Shown here: piece after piece, positions 39,801-47,846 of the stretch
Numbering within the stretch: the first letter of the stretch is position 1
How the letters are laid out: the number at the start of each line of letters is the position of its first letter
Assembly (NCBI RefSeq): GCF_019059575.1
Contig: NW_024881536.1
Span: 62,001-126,000 of the forward strand
DNA length: 64,000 nt
Direction of reading: 5' to 3'
Source of the DNA: Amphibalanus amphitrite
Lineage: Eukaryota > Arthropoda > Thecostraca > Balanomorpha > Balanidae
The notes under the pieces: model-generated
Databases searched by the model: none
What the model saw: the letters and a program-made list of their open reading frames with translations, nothing else
Told to the model about the DNA's origin: nothing
Made by a program: the position numbers and the translations under genes

Positions 39801-42800
39801 CCTCCCGGTCCTTTTTCTGGAAGCGTCTCACTTATGCTGGTATGCCTCACTTCCCGGGGGCGCCCAACCTCTGCTTGGATCGCCTAATCCATTATGGAGA
39901 GACCCACTTTGCTTAAGTCGCCTCATTTCTTCCTTCTAAGAACGACCAATTTGCTGTAGGCGGCCCACTTATCTGGGACGCCCATCTTTTGCTAGAAGTG
40001 CCCCTCTTCTTCCTGATGCGTCCCACTTCTACTACGAGTGCACCTTTTCTGTTAGGGCGCCCCTTTGCTGCTGAGGAGTCTTTTCTACTGTGAATAGGGC
40101 GACCCTCTCCTGTTTGGCGACCCCAAATTCTGCTGGAGGCGCCCCACTTCTGCCCAACTCTTGGTGGGGTGCCCCTCTCTTGCAGGGGGCACTTCTCTTT
40201 TGCTGGAGACGCCACTCTTGTGGGGGCGCCCTTCCACTGCGGGGAACGTCTCTCTTCTGCCAGAGGCACCCCTTTTCTTCTTATGGGGCTCCTGTTTTTT
40301 TTTTTCTGGGGCGAGGCGACCCTCTGCTGCTCGGAACGGGGCACACCTCTCCTTTTACTGGGGCACCGCCCCTCTGCTGGGGTTGCCCTTCCGCTGTCGT
40401 CAGGGGCGCCCCTCTTGGTAGAATATACTCCTTTTCTTTTTGTAATGGGGCGCCCCTCTTCTACCGGGGGCGCCCATCTGCTGCTGGGGCGTCTGTCTTC
40501 TGCCGGATATTGTCAATGGGGCGCCCATATCCTGTTTGGCGGGCCCAACCTCTGCTGGAGGCTGCCTATTTCTGATTAACTTTTGCTGTGGCGCCTCTCT
40601 TCTGCTGGGGCGCCCCTCTTCTGCTTGGGGCGCCCGTCTCCTACTGGAGACCCCTCTCTTCTGCTGGGGCGCCCCTCTTCTGCCAGTGGCACCCATTTTC
40701 TTACTATGGGGCTCCTTTTTTTGCTGGGGCGCCCAGCTGCTGTCAGGGCGCCCCTCTTCTCGGAATGGGGGCGCCTCTCTCCTTTTGCTGGGGCGTCGCT
40801 CCTCTTCAGGGGGACACGTCTCCTGCTAAGGGTGCCCTTCCGCTGCCAGGGGCGCCCCTCTTGAACAGAACGTATTTTATATTCTTGTAACGAGACGCCC
40901 TCTTCTGCTGGGGGCGCCCATCTGCTGCTGGGGCGACTCTCATCTGCTGGGAATAGGCAATTGGGCGTCACTCTCCTGCTTGGTGAGCCCAACTTCTGCT
41001 GGAGGCGCCCTATTTCTGCTGAACCTTTGCTGTGTCGCCGCTCTTCTGCTCGGGGCGCCCTCTCTGCCGCGGGATATGGGCGCCTTTTTCGGATGGCGGG
41101 GGGGGGGGGGGCGGCCGCCCCCGTCGCCCCCCCCTGGATCCGCGCCTGATGTGGCCGACCAGGAGCTCAGCCGGTCGATGTCCGTCTGCAGAGTGGCAGC
41201 ATCCTGGCGCGTCGTGATTTTCCTGAAGATTTTGGCATCGTCTGCGTAGAGTAAACATTCTGAGTCTAGATCGGAAGGGAGGTCATTGATAAAAATAGAA
41301 AATAGGATTTATATTTTTATAGGATTTATATTTAAATAGGATTCAAAGGTAATTATAGCTTTAAAATAGTAGGGAGATGCGAGATGACGTTTTCATTATC
41401 AATGCATAACTTCATTCCAGTAGCCAAATCAGTCCCTTGCAGTTCTGCATTTCTCGACCTGCCAACGGTGGCCATGGCGGCTGGTGTAAGGCCCCGGTCC
41501 GGCAGTTGGCAGTAGCGCCACCTACACTGAAGGTTGGCGGATCCCGAGGCCACGGGCCGGCCTGGCGGACGGGCCGGGGAGCGGGCGGCAGGGGGTGGGG
41601 AGGGGTATCCGGGGACGACGGGCAGCATTGCACTTTATAAACAAGGTTGGTAATAATAATTTGCCTGGAGTGTCCGCGAGCCATTATAAGGCAGGCGCGA
41701 CGTTACCCAAATATAACTTGCTTTTAATTGGAGAGTTGGTAGGCAAATTAAGGCATCTGCGTGTTGCTCATTGACTAGCCCTCTGTTTTGGAATAACACC
41801 CGGTGATGATGCCCACAAGTGCAGTGCTAGCCTGCTTTTTTGTCTGTTTTAGGTATACATAGAAATTATTGAACGCCCTGCTAGCCTAAATTTGTTCGTA
41901 GGTAATTCTTACGATTTGTTTGAAGTGCCGACCTCCGAAGGAATAGTCCTTTCGAAAGCTGATACTTGCGTCCGTCCGGCTTTTATTTTAGGAAAATAAC
42001 ACCCATTGTATTCATAAGTATTGCTGATTTAGCAGCCAAGCAAGTTGAAATTTTCAATTTCCTTGCCTTTGTGTAGATGAAGGAGAGCAGCCACCAGCAC
42101 ACACGTCTAGCCGATCCCCTCACAGCCTCCACACTGCTGCCCATTGCCCAAGGGCCAAGGACCGACCGTAACATCTGTGTGCCATAAAATGGTACAACGG
42201 CGTCTTTCATCAGGCGGACCCCAATGCGAACGCCACGCGGACCGTCCGTAATCGAACGGTTGGTCCAGGACGACTGACGCAGGGCTTAGCTGATTTTGTC
42301 TGGTCTGACACAAGCTCTATAAGCATTGGTAAACCATCAATTCAATCGTTTTGCCATAAGTCTATCCCAGAAACATATACACCCTTCGCATTTGTTCGCG
42401 GCATTCGTGATTACAGCGGATCAAAAGCATGGGAACACAGCATAAACACAACCAGTCTTTTAATGGTTATTGCTGGGTCCAGATGGCAGAAAGATGGCAG
42501 AAAGTTTTTGAAGGTATAAAAGGAACACTCCCCCAAAAGCAACTCCAAAATCCAAAATATTCTGTTTCCACTTTTTGACCCTTTTTCAGCTCTTGAAAAT
42601 ACTTCAACTTTTATCTAACGGAACTTGAGTGTCTTTCAAAGCCAAAAAATTGTAAAGGCTGTATAAATAAGGGCTTCGTGTGCTGCTCAGCCAAAAAGTT
42701 TACAATTTGCCTGGAGACAGAGCCAGTATGCCAGCTTATACAGTTGGAGACAGCGTAGACATTTTTTTCACCTCTGCTGATGCAGCTAACGTCAACTCGG

Positions 42801-45693
42801 TACTTTTTCCCCTATCGTGAGCAATTGAAATGTACTCAACAGACATGTCTGAAAAACACCATTGAAGGACATTCCCCGGACCCTGGACCCGTTTGTTGTG
42901 GTACAACTGGTTCTCGTCTAAAATATGCTAAATAATGCGCAAAATATCCTGTTTTATGTAAGCACGGTTAATGCCCTTCTGATACGTTGGATGAGCCCAT
43001 CAGCTTACTTTTACCGTGAGTGCTCTAGTCTTCCTGTGTCGTCAACTGTACATTAGTGATGAGTCATTTGATGATGCCTATTGTACGCGGGAGGTGAACC
43101 AGGTGTCTGCTCGTTTTTAAATCGGATGCCGTATTGTGTCGCTCGTTATATCAGGTTCATTGTGTTGTATCCAACATTTGTCCTTATTCCCAGCGCCTTT
43201 GTTTACTTCTTACTTTGCCTATGAACCGCCGCGCTGGTCTTGTTGCATGTCTTGTGCAAAATCTGATGATATAGGTATCACTGCAGAAGTGTAAAATGAG
43301 GCATGAGAACGCGTATTGGGCAAATGCATCTGAATCCACTATAACCAATATGTAACCTGAAACTAACTAGTTAATGCCCGTAACTATCTTTACCCACCTA
43401 AACCGTGTACAAATAATTAACGGTACGGGATCCTTGCTCTTCAATAATTTGTTGACAGGGCTAGGACTGTGCTCTGAAGGAAAGTAGGCAGCTTGTATAA
43501 TACTGTAAGCCCATTCCCGTTTTGCAAGTATATTCCCTGTATTATATTTTCAGGCTCGCTCACTGTCTCACCACTCTTCTATTGAACCCTGTTTTTGTAT
43601 ACTTGCATATGGTGGATGCACGATGGCCCTCCCCGTTCAGTCTCGCTTCCTCCGGCTTTGATTTATCGCTCCTTGCGTGCCTCCCCGACCCCGGCCTCAG
43701 GTCCCCGGCCCCGGCCCCGGTCCCGGTCCCTCTAAACCCGCTGGCGTGGCGTGCAGGACTATGCCACGTGCGTGGAGGCCGGCCACGCCGAGTGTTCATA
43801 CGAGCAGGGCAGTGTGCGAGAGGACTACGGCCAGCTGACAGAGTTCTTCTGCGGCATGGAGCGCGAGTGCACGTGAGTCCGTGCCCGCACAGCTGCCGTG
43901 GTTCACAGGCACCAGACACCTGATCCAGAGTTCAGGCGAGCATGCCCTGGCGCAGTCGGTGCGACTGGCGGCTGGCGAGCCTTAGCACCAGCAGAGCACT
44001 GCCCAGGGTCGTCTGCTGGCCTCAGCCAGTTGCGTGGGGTCGCACCAATCGTTAGAACTCTTCAGCTGGCCGTAACAATCAGCTGTTTCTTTTCTGCTCT
44101 CGCTTCTTTTCTTTCGCTCGCTTTTTGTGGACATAGCACTCACGTAGACAGTTTCCGAAATCAAGACAGCTCGGTGACCTACCTCCTCTCCTGTCCCGCC
44201 CCGCCCACCTCCTCCCAGCCACCCCCCGTCCTCTGTCCTCCGTCCAGCGGTCGCACTAGCGCTGCCTGGCGGGGAGTCTGTGTTTCGGCGCCGGTTCGCT
44301 TGGCGGCGCTGCGGTCGATCACCGCCACTGCTGTGGGCTCCGCAGGATTACGAACAGTGCGTGCTGAGCAACGACTGGGAGTGCCGCTACATCGAGGGCG
44401 ACAAGAAGGACCGCGTGGGCGACCACCGGCGCATGACCGGCTTCTTCTGCGGCATGGAGGAGGACTGCTCGTGAGTGACGCGCCGCGACTGACATCTGGT
44501 GGCCAGTTCCGGAACTAATCCGGGGCACTCGGCAGACAGCCTTGTAACTTTTACTCGGGGATTTACAGCTAGGATTTTCGCTGCCCGGGTGTTCATTTTG
44601 TCCTGTGTAACATCTCCCGACCCCCAAAAAGTCCCTCGCCGACCCCGCACTCCGCAGACAATGGGCACAGCACAGTGCACGGTGGACACGTGTTCTGTTT
44701 TCGCTATCCAATGAGAACTTTAGTAGGTAGTCATCACACATTTTGCCAAACATGCAGAAGGCACCTTTATGTTTGCACTAAATGAGTGTTGCATGTCGTA
44801 TCCTCGCTATTACAGACTCGCAACGCGCGAACCGACATCAACTGTAAGCAGTTCACCGATCATTCAGTCTAAAACCGTTTATTTGTCAGACTTCAGAGGG
44901 AAACAGCTTGTGACAGACGTTATTGCTACTTAAAGAGAATAAAACATGGCTTTAAAGCTCATGACAAAGTATTTAGAATTTCTGGTTTTCAAGAGTCCAG
45001 ATTGTATTCGTCAGGCAGCTTAATCACAATGTCCCGTTTCGCCTTCGGTCCCTCGTCTGACCTCGACGCCCGCTCCGTCAGCGCCTTCAACTCGGAGGTG
45101 GCCATGCAGAAGGCCAAGCGGAACGTGGAGAAGTACTACGCCGTCGTGGGTGTGCTGGAGGAGATGAACAAGACGCTGACCGTGCTGGAGCACTACATTC
45201 CACGGTTCTTCGCCGGCGCATCAGATATCTACCAGGGTAAGTGACGAGTGATGGACTTTTGCGCCGTATATCGGGCTAAACACGACGGCTTGTTTCAAGC
45301 TAGATTGTCTTGTCGTGTGACAAAACACTGCACGTCACTGCTCGCCGTTGGTGAAATGATTTTTTATAGTTTTACTTTGCTCAGCTACTGTAATGTGCAT
45401 ATCTATATTGCTTCAAGCGTCCACTCCATAGTATAATAAACAGCCTCGTGCATATTACGACTTCATTATTCGTTACACCATGTCGCAAGTCACACGTTCT
45501 GACCTGATGTGCACCATTTGTTTCAGAGGAGAAAAGGCTGAGCAATGTGAACAAGAACAGCTACAAGCCGCCTGTCGCCGAATACGTCAAAGACATTGTC
45601 CGGAAAAACTTCACGCACGAGATCGAGTTTTACGAGTTCTGCAAGCAGCGGCTGCACCAGCAATATCTCGCGCTGGGCCTGCCGGAAAACTGA
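3827..45693 (+). CDS. pip: pipe-type glycosaminoglycan 2-O-sulfotransferase (whole gene, introns included)
   Basis: This is a Golgi type II enzyme expected to transfer sulfate from PAPS to the 2-O position of uronic acid in glycosaminoglycan-type substrates. In Drosophila, pipe acts in ovarian follicle cells to set dorsoventral polarity; the substrate here is unknown. Coding exons: 3827-3885, 10372-10508, 19227-19330, 25296-25484, 26511-26590, 34549-34705, either 43757-43872 or 44346-44470, 45082-45236, 45527-45693. All junction phases agree and give 387 or 390 aa, close to the family's usual length. Visible features are a basic N-tail, a membrane anchor (about 24-39), a 5'-phosphosulfate motif PKVGSQS (123-129), a likely catalytic His182 in VKHVCF, a 3'-phosphate motif NMVRDPVERIIS (200-211), and a C-terminal block NFTHEIEFYEFCKQRLH typical of pipe. 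The family call is from recognised motifs, not a search. The alternative would be a uronyl 2-O-sulfotransferase paralogue, which fits less well. Confidence 0.9.
4107..4428. mobile_element. hAT-type MITE with 8-bp target duplication
   Basis: The inverted ends are CAATGTCCCAAAATTTG and CAATTTTGGGACACTG. A perfect direct repeat TCTATATT flanks it (4099-4106 and 4429-4436). It is 322 bp and non-coding. Eight-bp duplications and CAGTG-like ends are typical of hAT. Confidence 0.8.
7633..8118. mobile_element. TTAA MITE, copy M1
   Basis: Bounded by TTAAAGGGACCCTCCCACCT and its inverted copy AGGTGGGAGGGTCCCTTTAA; 486 bp, non-coding. The 5' half is nearly identical to copy M3 at 47372 (shared GCATGAAAGTGATGTCGCTC). 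Confidence 0.85.
10185..10400 (+). repeat. Tandem copies of the pipe exon 2 acceptor region
   Basis: Three diverged units of roughly 80-105 bp each contain GACGTG, then a CTTC..CAG acceptor-like site, then GGTCGGAGCTG / GCTGTTGGAGATGCTG / GCTGTCGGAGATGCTG. Only the last leads into the signal-anchor exon. Confidence 0.6.
10372..10508 (+). CDS. pip: pipe exon 2: signal anchor and stem
   Basis: Acceptor TTCTTCGGCAG|GC; donor GACG|GTAAGA. The exon completes Arg20 and encodes a hydrophobic stretch, MLALMLLTVTVFLFVHT (24-40), followed by a Gln-rich stem (AKQQQQRLAL), ending in phase 1 after Asp65. This is the classic type II Golgi anchor plus stem. The intron just upstream carries two diverged tandem copies of this acceptor and exon start (see findings). 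Confidence 0.8.
13555..13932. repeat. Satellite, unit CCACTACCCCTA and variants
   Basis: Tandem 6/12-bp units (CCCCTA, CCACTA, CTACTA) continue for about 375 bp. The repeat makes long open frames on both strands (poly Thr-Pro or Gly-Arg), which are not genes. Confidence 0.95.
17759..17822. promoter_or_regulatory. Cluster of three TGACGTCA (CRE-type) palindromes
   Basis: Perfect TGACGTCA sites lie at 17759-17766, 17782-17789 and 17815-17822 within a loose ~30-bp repeat containing GGTCACTGAC. This is the consensus for CREB/ATF proteins; function here is unproven. Confidence 0.4.
18560..18668. repeat. Microsatellite (AATG)n
   Basis: About 25 near-perfect AATG units, ending in AATA variants. 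Confidence 0.98.
19227..19330 (+). CDS. pip: pipe exon 3: luminal stem
   Basis: The acceptor is CCGCCCTGCAG|GTCAG after a long pyrimidine tract, and the donor is GCCACAG|GTGGGT. The exon enters in phase 1, leaves in phase 0, and encodes residues 66-100, a low-complexity Ala/Ser/Gly stem ending MRYKFQQTAPQ. The assignment rests on splice signals, strand and exact phase fit between exons 2 and 4. A second in-phase acceptor at 19166 would add 60 nt (20 residues) to the exon. Confidence 0.7.
19640..19960. repeat. Minisatellite with CCCACTGGGAGCCCCGGTGT unit
   Basis: At least five diverged copies of a ~45-60-bp unit (CACTGACACTCCCACTGGGA, then GCCCCGGTGTCAC) are present. It begins some 310 bases after pipe exon 3. 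Confidence 0.85.
23104..23330. repeat. Satellite (CTCTC)n, polypyrimidine
   Basis: It is perfect TCCTC units to about 23215, then degenerate. The strand is almost purely pyrimidine for over 200 bases. Confidence 0.97.
24555..24720. repeat. Short tandem repeat, ~46-bp unit
   Basis: Three to four copies contain CATGGGAGATGACTCAGAC and GGTCCGTCCCCAATAC. Confidence 0.8.
25296..25484 (+). CDS. pip: pipe exon 4: PAPS 5'-phosphosulfate-binding exon
   Basis: Acceptor GTTCCGCCAG|TTT; donor CAGGAG|GTGAGC; phase 0 in and out; residues 101-163. It carries an N-glycosylation sequon (NIT, 107-109) and then FFNRVPKVGSQSTMQLL, the 5'-PSB loop in which Lys124 should contact the PAPS phosphate. The run NRFNFHKDHPQKVE matches the region following this loop in Drosophila pipe. 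Confidence 0.92.
25485..26510 (+). other. Pipe intron 4
   Basis: It holds the 148-bp palindrome (25575-25722). The rest shows no feature beyond the strong pyrimidine tract before exon 5. Confidence 0.6.
25575..25722. repeat. Near-perfect 148-bp palindrome
   Basis: Arms run from GAGGCCAGTTTTATACAG to the matching CTGTTGGTAAAACTGGCCTC. An inner stem CTTCACATACG/CGTATGTGAAG surrounds a ~10-nt loop. It could be a foldback element or give a long hairpin RNA. No clear target duplication. Confidence 0.85.
26511..26590 (+). CDS. pip: pipe exon 5: catalytic histidine exon
   Basis: The acceptor TTCTCTCTCCGCAG|AAG has a strong pyrimidine tract; the donor is GTCAA|GTAAGT. Phase 0 in, 2 out. The product KRLCSLINIFRPPAVYVKHV continues to the CFLDFVK block. 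His182 aligns with the proposed catalytic base of HS2ST. As in pipe, the neighbouring position that is a second His in vertebrate HS2ST is Val180. Confidence 0.92.
26931..28111. mobile_element. TTAA element, copy E3
   Basis: Ends TTAACCCTCGCCCCGTTGGG and CCCAACGGGGCGCGGGTTAA. Subterminal GGGGGCCATTTTGGCCCCC hairpins lie at both ends. The interior has repeated TGACCTTGACC (27605-27640), equal to TCAAGGTCA-type sites on the other strand. Non-coding; 1,181 bp. Confidence 0.85.
28927..29147. repeat. Foldback element
   Basis: Left arm 28927-28958 (TATAGTCGACTACAGAATGA, then TGTTCCACT) and right arm 29111-29147 are inverted and nearly perfect over about 30 bp, around a ~150-bp spacer. Confidence 0.75.
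30520..30605. repeat. Tandem repeat, ~24-bp unit
   Basis: Four copies of TATATGCCCTCGGGGCAGAC variants. Confidence 0.85.
31913..32812. mobile_element. Inverted-repeat element with TAGGGGAGAGTGGGGCAAAG ends
   Basis: The 28-bp ends are perfect inverted repeats. Internal copies of GGGGCAAAGYGGCCACC recur near both ends. It is flanked by a 16-bp direct repeat TGTGACATTTGAG[G/C]TA. The interior is AT-rich and non-coding. Confidence 0.8.
34549..34705 (+). CDS. pip: pipe exon 6: 3'-phosphate-binding exon
   Basis: Acceptor CTCGTCTGTCCCCAG|GT; donor GAAAAAG|GTACGG. Phase 2 in, 0 out, residues 190-242. NMVRDPVERIISWYYYVRAP contains the 3'-PSB signature (Arg203, Ser211). The tail WYFVERKRAFPELELPDPNW and then LKK is very close to Drosophila pipe. 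Tandem copies of the exon end lie in the following intron. Confidence 0.95.
34690..34915 (+). repeat. Tandem copies of the pipe exon 6 donor region
   Basis: The exon end CCCAACTGGCTGAAAAAGG and the following GGGCTGAAACAGAGTGGAA recur at about 34795 (CCCAACTGGCTGAAAAGGGC) and, more diverged, at about 34893. The GT of the donor is lost in the first copy. Confidence 0.8.
36194..36375 (+). other. Exon-like segment in pipe intron 6 (AT-rich, unassigned)
   Basis: A 182-nt open stretch is bounded by GATATTTGCAG| and |GTAAGG. It encodes IEVHRLNASICILQQAFTYI and continues open to the donor with many Trp, His and Phe codons. Its phases (0 in, 2 out) equal those of the pipe cassettes. It lacks the FFCG and DYxxC motifs and uses AT-rich codons, so it is probably a captured or transposon-derived fragment rather than a pipe exon. 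Confidence 0.25.
36583..37450. mobile_element. TTAA element, copy E4 (inside the LINE 3'UTR)
   Basis: Ends TTAACACGCGCAGTGGAAGG and CCTTCCACTGCGCGTGTTAA are inverted. Poly-G/poly-C hairpins carry GGGGGGGCGG. A CG-rich (GGCGGC) block lies at 36780-36815. Several TTTGACC motifs are near 37240-37270. Confidence 0.85.
37485..37531. repeat. CA-rich microsatellite
   Basis: Interrupted (CA)n in the LINE 3' region. Confidence 0.9.
38517..39722. mobile_element. TTAA element, copy E5 (inside the hAT-like element)
   Basis: It starts CTAAAAGCCCGCGCCGTGCT and ends ACCAGCACGGCACGGGTTAA. The left TTAA has decayed. It is the same subfamily as E2. Many GGTCA/TGACC motifs, for example GACCTTGACCTGAGGTCA near 39173. 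Confidence 0.75.
39780..41095. repeat. Higher-order satellite based on GGCGCCCCTCTTCTGCTGGG
   Basis: ~20-30-bp units are arranged in a longer period of about 430-440 bp: the marker GGAGGC..CC..TTTCTG recurs near 40133, 40558 and 41001. It keeps overlapping frames open on both strands, none of them genes. Confidence 0.85.
43757..43872 (+). CDS. pip: pipe exon 7A: mutually exclusive cassette
   Basis: Acceptor GCGTGCAG|GAC; donor GCAC|GTGAGT; 116 nt; phase 0 in, 2 out. It encodes DYATCVEAGHAECSYEQGSV followed by a Tyr/Gln-rich stretch and EFFCGMEREC. The DYxxC..C...FFCGxxxxC pattern is the substrate-facing Cys-rich loop of pipe. It cannot be joined to 7B without a frameshift. Confidence 0.9.
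43873..44345 (+). other. Intron between pipe cassettes 7A and 7B
   Basis: It spans 473 bp, so steric exclusion by being too short is unlikely. A pyrimidine-rich tract (CTCTCCTGTCCCGCCCCGCC) lies about 150 bases before 7B. No obvious docking/selector pair was found by eye. Confidence 0.6.
44346..44470 (+). CDS. pip: pipe exon 7B: mutually exclusive cassette
   Basis: Acceptor GGGCTCCGCAG|GAT; donor TGCTC|GTGAGT; 125 nt; phase 0 in, 2 out, identical phases to 7A. It encodes DYEQCVLSNDWECRYIEGDK, then a GDHRR motif and FFCGMEEDC. It is three codons longer than 7A and is the cassette closer to the GDHRR form I associate with Drosophila pipe. The charge pattern (KKDR, DHRR) differs strongly from 7A's acidic and polar loop. 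Confidence 0.92.
44471..45081 (+). other. Pipe intron 8
   Basis: No third cassette or repeat seen. The sequence turns AT-rich after 44700 and ends in a pyrimidine-rich acceptor. Confidence 0.6.
45082..45236 (+). CDS. pip: pipe exon 8
   Basis: Acceptor CGCTCCGTCAG|C completes the Thr or Ser codon left by 7A or 7B; donor CCAGG|GTAAGT. It encodes AFNSEVAMQKAKRNVEKYYA, then VVGVLEEMN and a run ending PRFFAGASDIYQ, the conserved C-terminal part of the sulfotransferase fold. A longer open frame runs upstream from 45002, but the phase and the family match both fix the acceptor at 45081. Confidence 0.93.
45527..45693 (+). CDS. pip: pipe exon 9: C-terminus and stop
   Basis: Acceptor ATTTGTTTCAG|AG; ends PENstop at TGA 45691-45693. 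It encodes a lysine-rich linker and then the VRKNFTHEIEFYEFCKQRLH block, which closely matches the end of pipe proteins, plus a short tail LALGLPEN. No canonical AATAAA is visible in the first 700 bases downstream, so the 3' end is open. Confidence 0.93.
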
Positions 45694-46871
45694 CCGCCGC
45701 CTGCCGCCGGTCGTCACGACAACGGGTGCGCGGCGTCACGACCGGCCGGGTCAACATTCCGTGTCTGTCTGTACTGTGTGTCTGAGGCCCTTGGCGGCCG
45801 CTCCGGTTGTGATAGTGCGCGGTCAAATCGTCGACGATCTCCGCAAACTGCGCGGGAAAATGCAATCGGTCTGTGAAGACTTGACTTCCACAGACTACGA
45901 ACCACCCTGGGGACTTTGTTTTTCGTATTTTATTCGTGCTCTCCTGACCTGACCGTCCTTAGGGTTGTTATTTTATGGTATTGTATTGTATTTTTACTGT
46001 ATTGTGGACGGCTCGCTGGCTGTACTGAGGCCGGAGGTGACGTTCGGCGGAGGGCCGGGTCAAACTACTGCCACTGGCGTGCGCGCGCGTTCGTGGGCGA
46101 TCTTCTGTCGGTCTGGTGCAGCTACTACCGAGCCGAGGGCGCCCCTGCGCGGAGGCCCCTCAGCAGCTGTGATACGGACGTGTGTGTGTATGTGTCTGGG
46201 TGTGGTGCGGAGCGCGGCGGCCACCCGCTCGAATCTCAGGCGGTGCCGGGGACCTGCGCGGCCGCGGCTCTTCCAGCGCTGTTCGCCATACGTGCGGCGC
46301 CGTCTCTGCTGCGCCGAGTCTATATGGACGGACGGGAGGCAGGGGGGAGGGGGAGGGGGCCGGCGGAGGTGACATGCCGCCCCTGTTCCTGTGACACATA
46401 ATATACGGTGTAATGATGTGAGCGCCATCGTTTCGGGTTGTTAGAGCGCATGGTAGCTGATGTTTTGCTTGTTGGTAGTCTCGACACCACAGAGGCGGGT
46501 GTACACTGAACCGGTATCTTCGAAAGACGAACGAAACAAATTACGCATTTCTGGTGTATATCATGGTAAAAGCGATATGCAAGGACTTCCAGTCAAAACA
46601 AAGCGGCTGCGCCTGGATACAATAACATGGAAGACATGCACAAAGAGCCAAAACGATACTCCGTACAGAGACATTGGTTCATTCTTACTGGCCCTAGCCC
46701 TCACTGGTCGTCAATGCCCCCAGCCCCCGCAATAGCCCTCAGTGATCTAAATCACTTCTGGGTTACAATGGGAACGGCGATAATCAGATAACTCCGCCTT
46801 TGACTTATCGCGCTGGCTTCACCAAGAAGGGTCTCTGAACTGAAAACACATAACGACACCCGAAAGCTTGG
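45694..46871 (+). other. Pipe 3' flank
   Basis: This is probable 3'UTR followed by intergenic DNA. Frames on both strands at 45916-46428 come from CpG-rich sequence with a GGGAGG-rich tract near 46340. No canonical polyadenylation hexamer within 700 bases. Confidence 0.4.
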
Positions 46872-47375
46872 TTAAAGGGACTATCCCACCTTTAACATGG
46901 GGTTTGAGTTGAGATAGCCAAGTTTGAGGCGAGGTTCAGAAACCACTATCTATCTAGGTTGCAACCCCGCGGCCTCTTGGTGTTGAAGAAATTCGTTCCC
47001 TTCATTTGAAAATGGGCCTTGTGCAAGGCCCTATCTTCAACATGGAGCGACCGTTAGTGTGACGTCACCTCGTTTGGTCATTCTGATTTAAATGGGTTTG
47101 TTCGTTGAAAAATCGCTTAAAACTTGGTCTGAACTTTGTTGTGGTGCCTACAGAGTAAAAAGAATCAGCTTCATGACAGTAATGTGGCCTGGGGAAGGAG
47201 GTAATTTTGGGCTGTGACGTCACATATTTGAAAGTTTGTGTTTGGAATATGGGAAGCCTAAGATGTTTAATGAAAAATAAATGCCAGAACCGTGTTCCTG
47301 GTCATCCAATCTATAAAGTCGGGCACAATTTAACTGGTTTTAACAACATTTTAGAAGGTGGGATAGTCCCTTTAA
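46872..47375. mobile_element. TTAA MITE, copy M2
   Basis: TTAAAGGGACTATCCCACCT and its inverted copy bound 504 non-coding bp. Its left half matches the inverted right half of M3 (GTTGAGATAGCC and later GCAACCCC). Confidence 0.82.
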
Positions 47376-47846
47376 AGGGACCCTCCCACCTTCAAAAAAG
47401 TTAATGAATTGGCATGAAAGTGATGTCGCTCGGTTCAGAAAGCGCAAAAACGAATATCTACCAAATTTCATCGAAAAATATTCACCGGTTTTAAAGATAT
47501 TAGACTTTTACTTTTGTTTACTTTTTGGGATCTCCGCTGTTCCTAGCAACTTTATTTGAAAGTGCGGCATTTGTTGCGCTCAAAGCAGCATATACCACCG
47601 CGTGCTACAAAACGTTTTAGTCAAACATTTAACTGACGTTCGAAAGCCTGATGACGTCATCAGATTCCCGTAATGGTTAAGAGATAGGGACCACGCTGGT
47701 CCCACCCTGCAAGTAAAGGGAAGAAATTTCTTGAACACCATAAAGCTGCGGGGGTTGCGACCAGGATAAATGGTGGTTTCTGAGCCTGGCCGCAATTTTG
47801 GCTATCTCAACTCAAAACTAATGTTAAGGTGGGAGGGTCCCTTTAA
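47372..47846. mobile_element. TTAA MITE, copy M3
   Basis: TTAAAGGGACCCTCCCACCT and inverted end; 475 bp. It shares its left TTAA with the right end of M2 and lies in the opposite orientation. Its left half is nearly identical to M1. Confidence 0.85.

Larger units (their letters stand above)
38404..41148. mobile_element. hAT-like element inserted in the LINE
   Basis: Ends CAGGGGCGGATCCAGG and CCTGGATCCGCGCCTG match at 15 of 16 positions when inverted. A perfect 8-bp duplication ATGTGGCC flanks it (38396-38403; 41149-41156) and restores the LINE frame when removed. No transposase is visible. The 2,745-bp interior holds TTAA copy E5 and a satellite. Confidence 0.88.
36525..41315 (-). mobile_element. 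5'-truncated non-LTR retrotransposon, interrupted
   Basis: The minus strand encodes the C-terminal half of a LINE reverse transcriptase. Part one (41315-41149) reads INDLPSDLDSECLLYADDAK, containing the YADD active site. Part two (38403-37635) contains LSLNPAKC, IKDLGVTIDSKLSFSAHV and a C-terminal region to the stop. The frame is continuous when the intervening DNA and one target copy are ignored. The 3' end seems to be a TACAAA-type tail near 36525-36550. TTAA copy E4 sits in its 3'UTR. Clade not fixed (Jockey-like by eye). Confidence 0.8.
34706..43756 (+). other. Pipe intron 6
   Basis: It contains the exon 6 tandem copies, an exon-like AT-rich segment (36194-36375), and the nested retrotransposon/hAT-like/TTAA-element/satellite complex (36525-41315). 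The stretches 34920-36190 and 41320-43750 show no gene or repeat I recognise; I looked for further FFCG cassettes and saw none. Confidence 0.55.

Noticed and set aside
39913..40992. Several overlapping 90-160-residue frames
   Set aside because: Products of the GGCGCC higher-order satellite; no domain and all phases open.
45002..45081. Upstream extension of pipe exon 8 with its own ATG
   Set aside because: Phase and family similarity begin at 45082; the extension is intronic.
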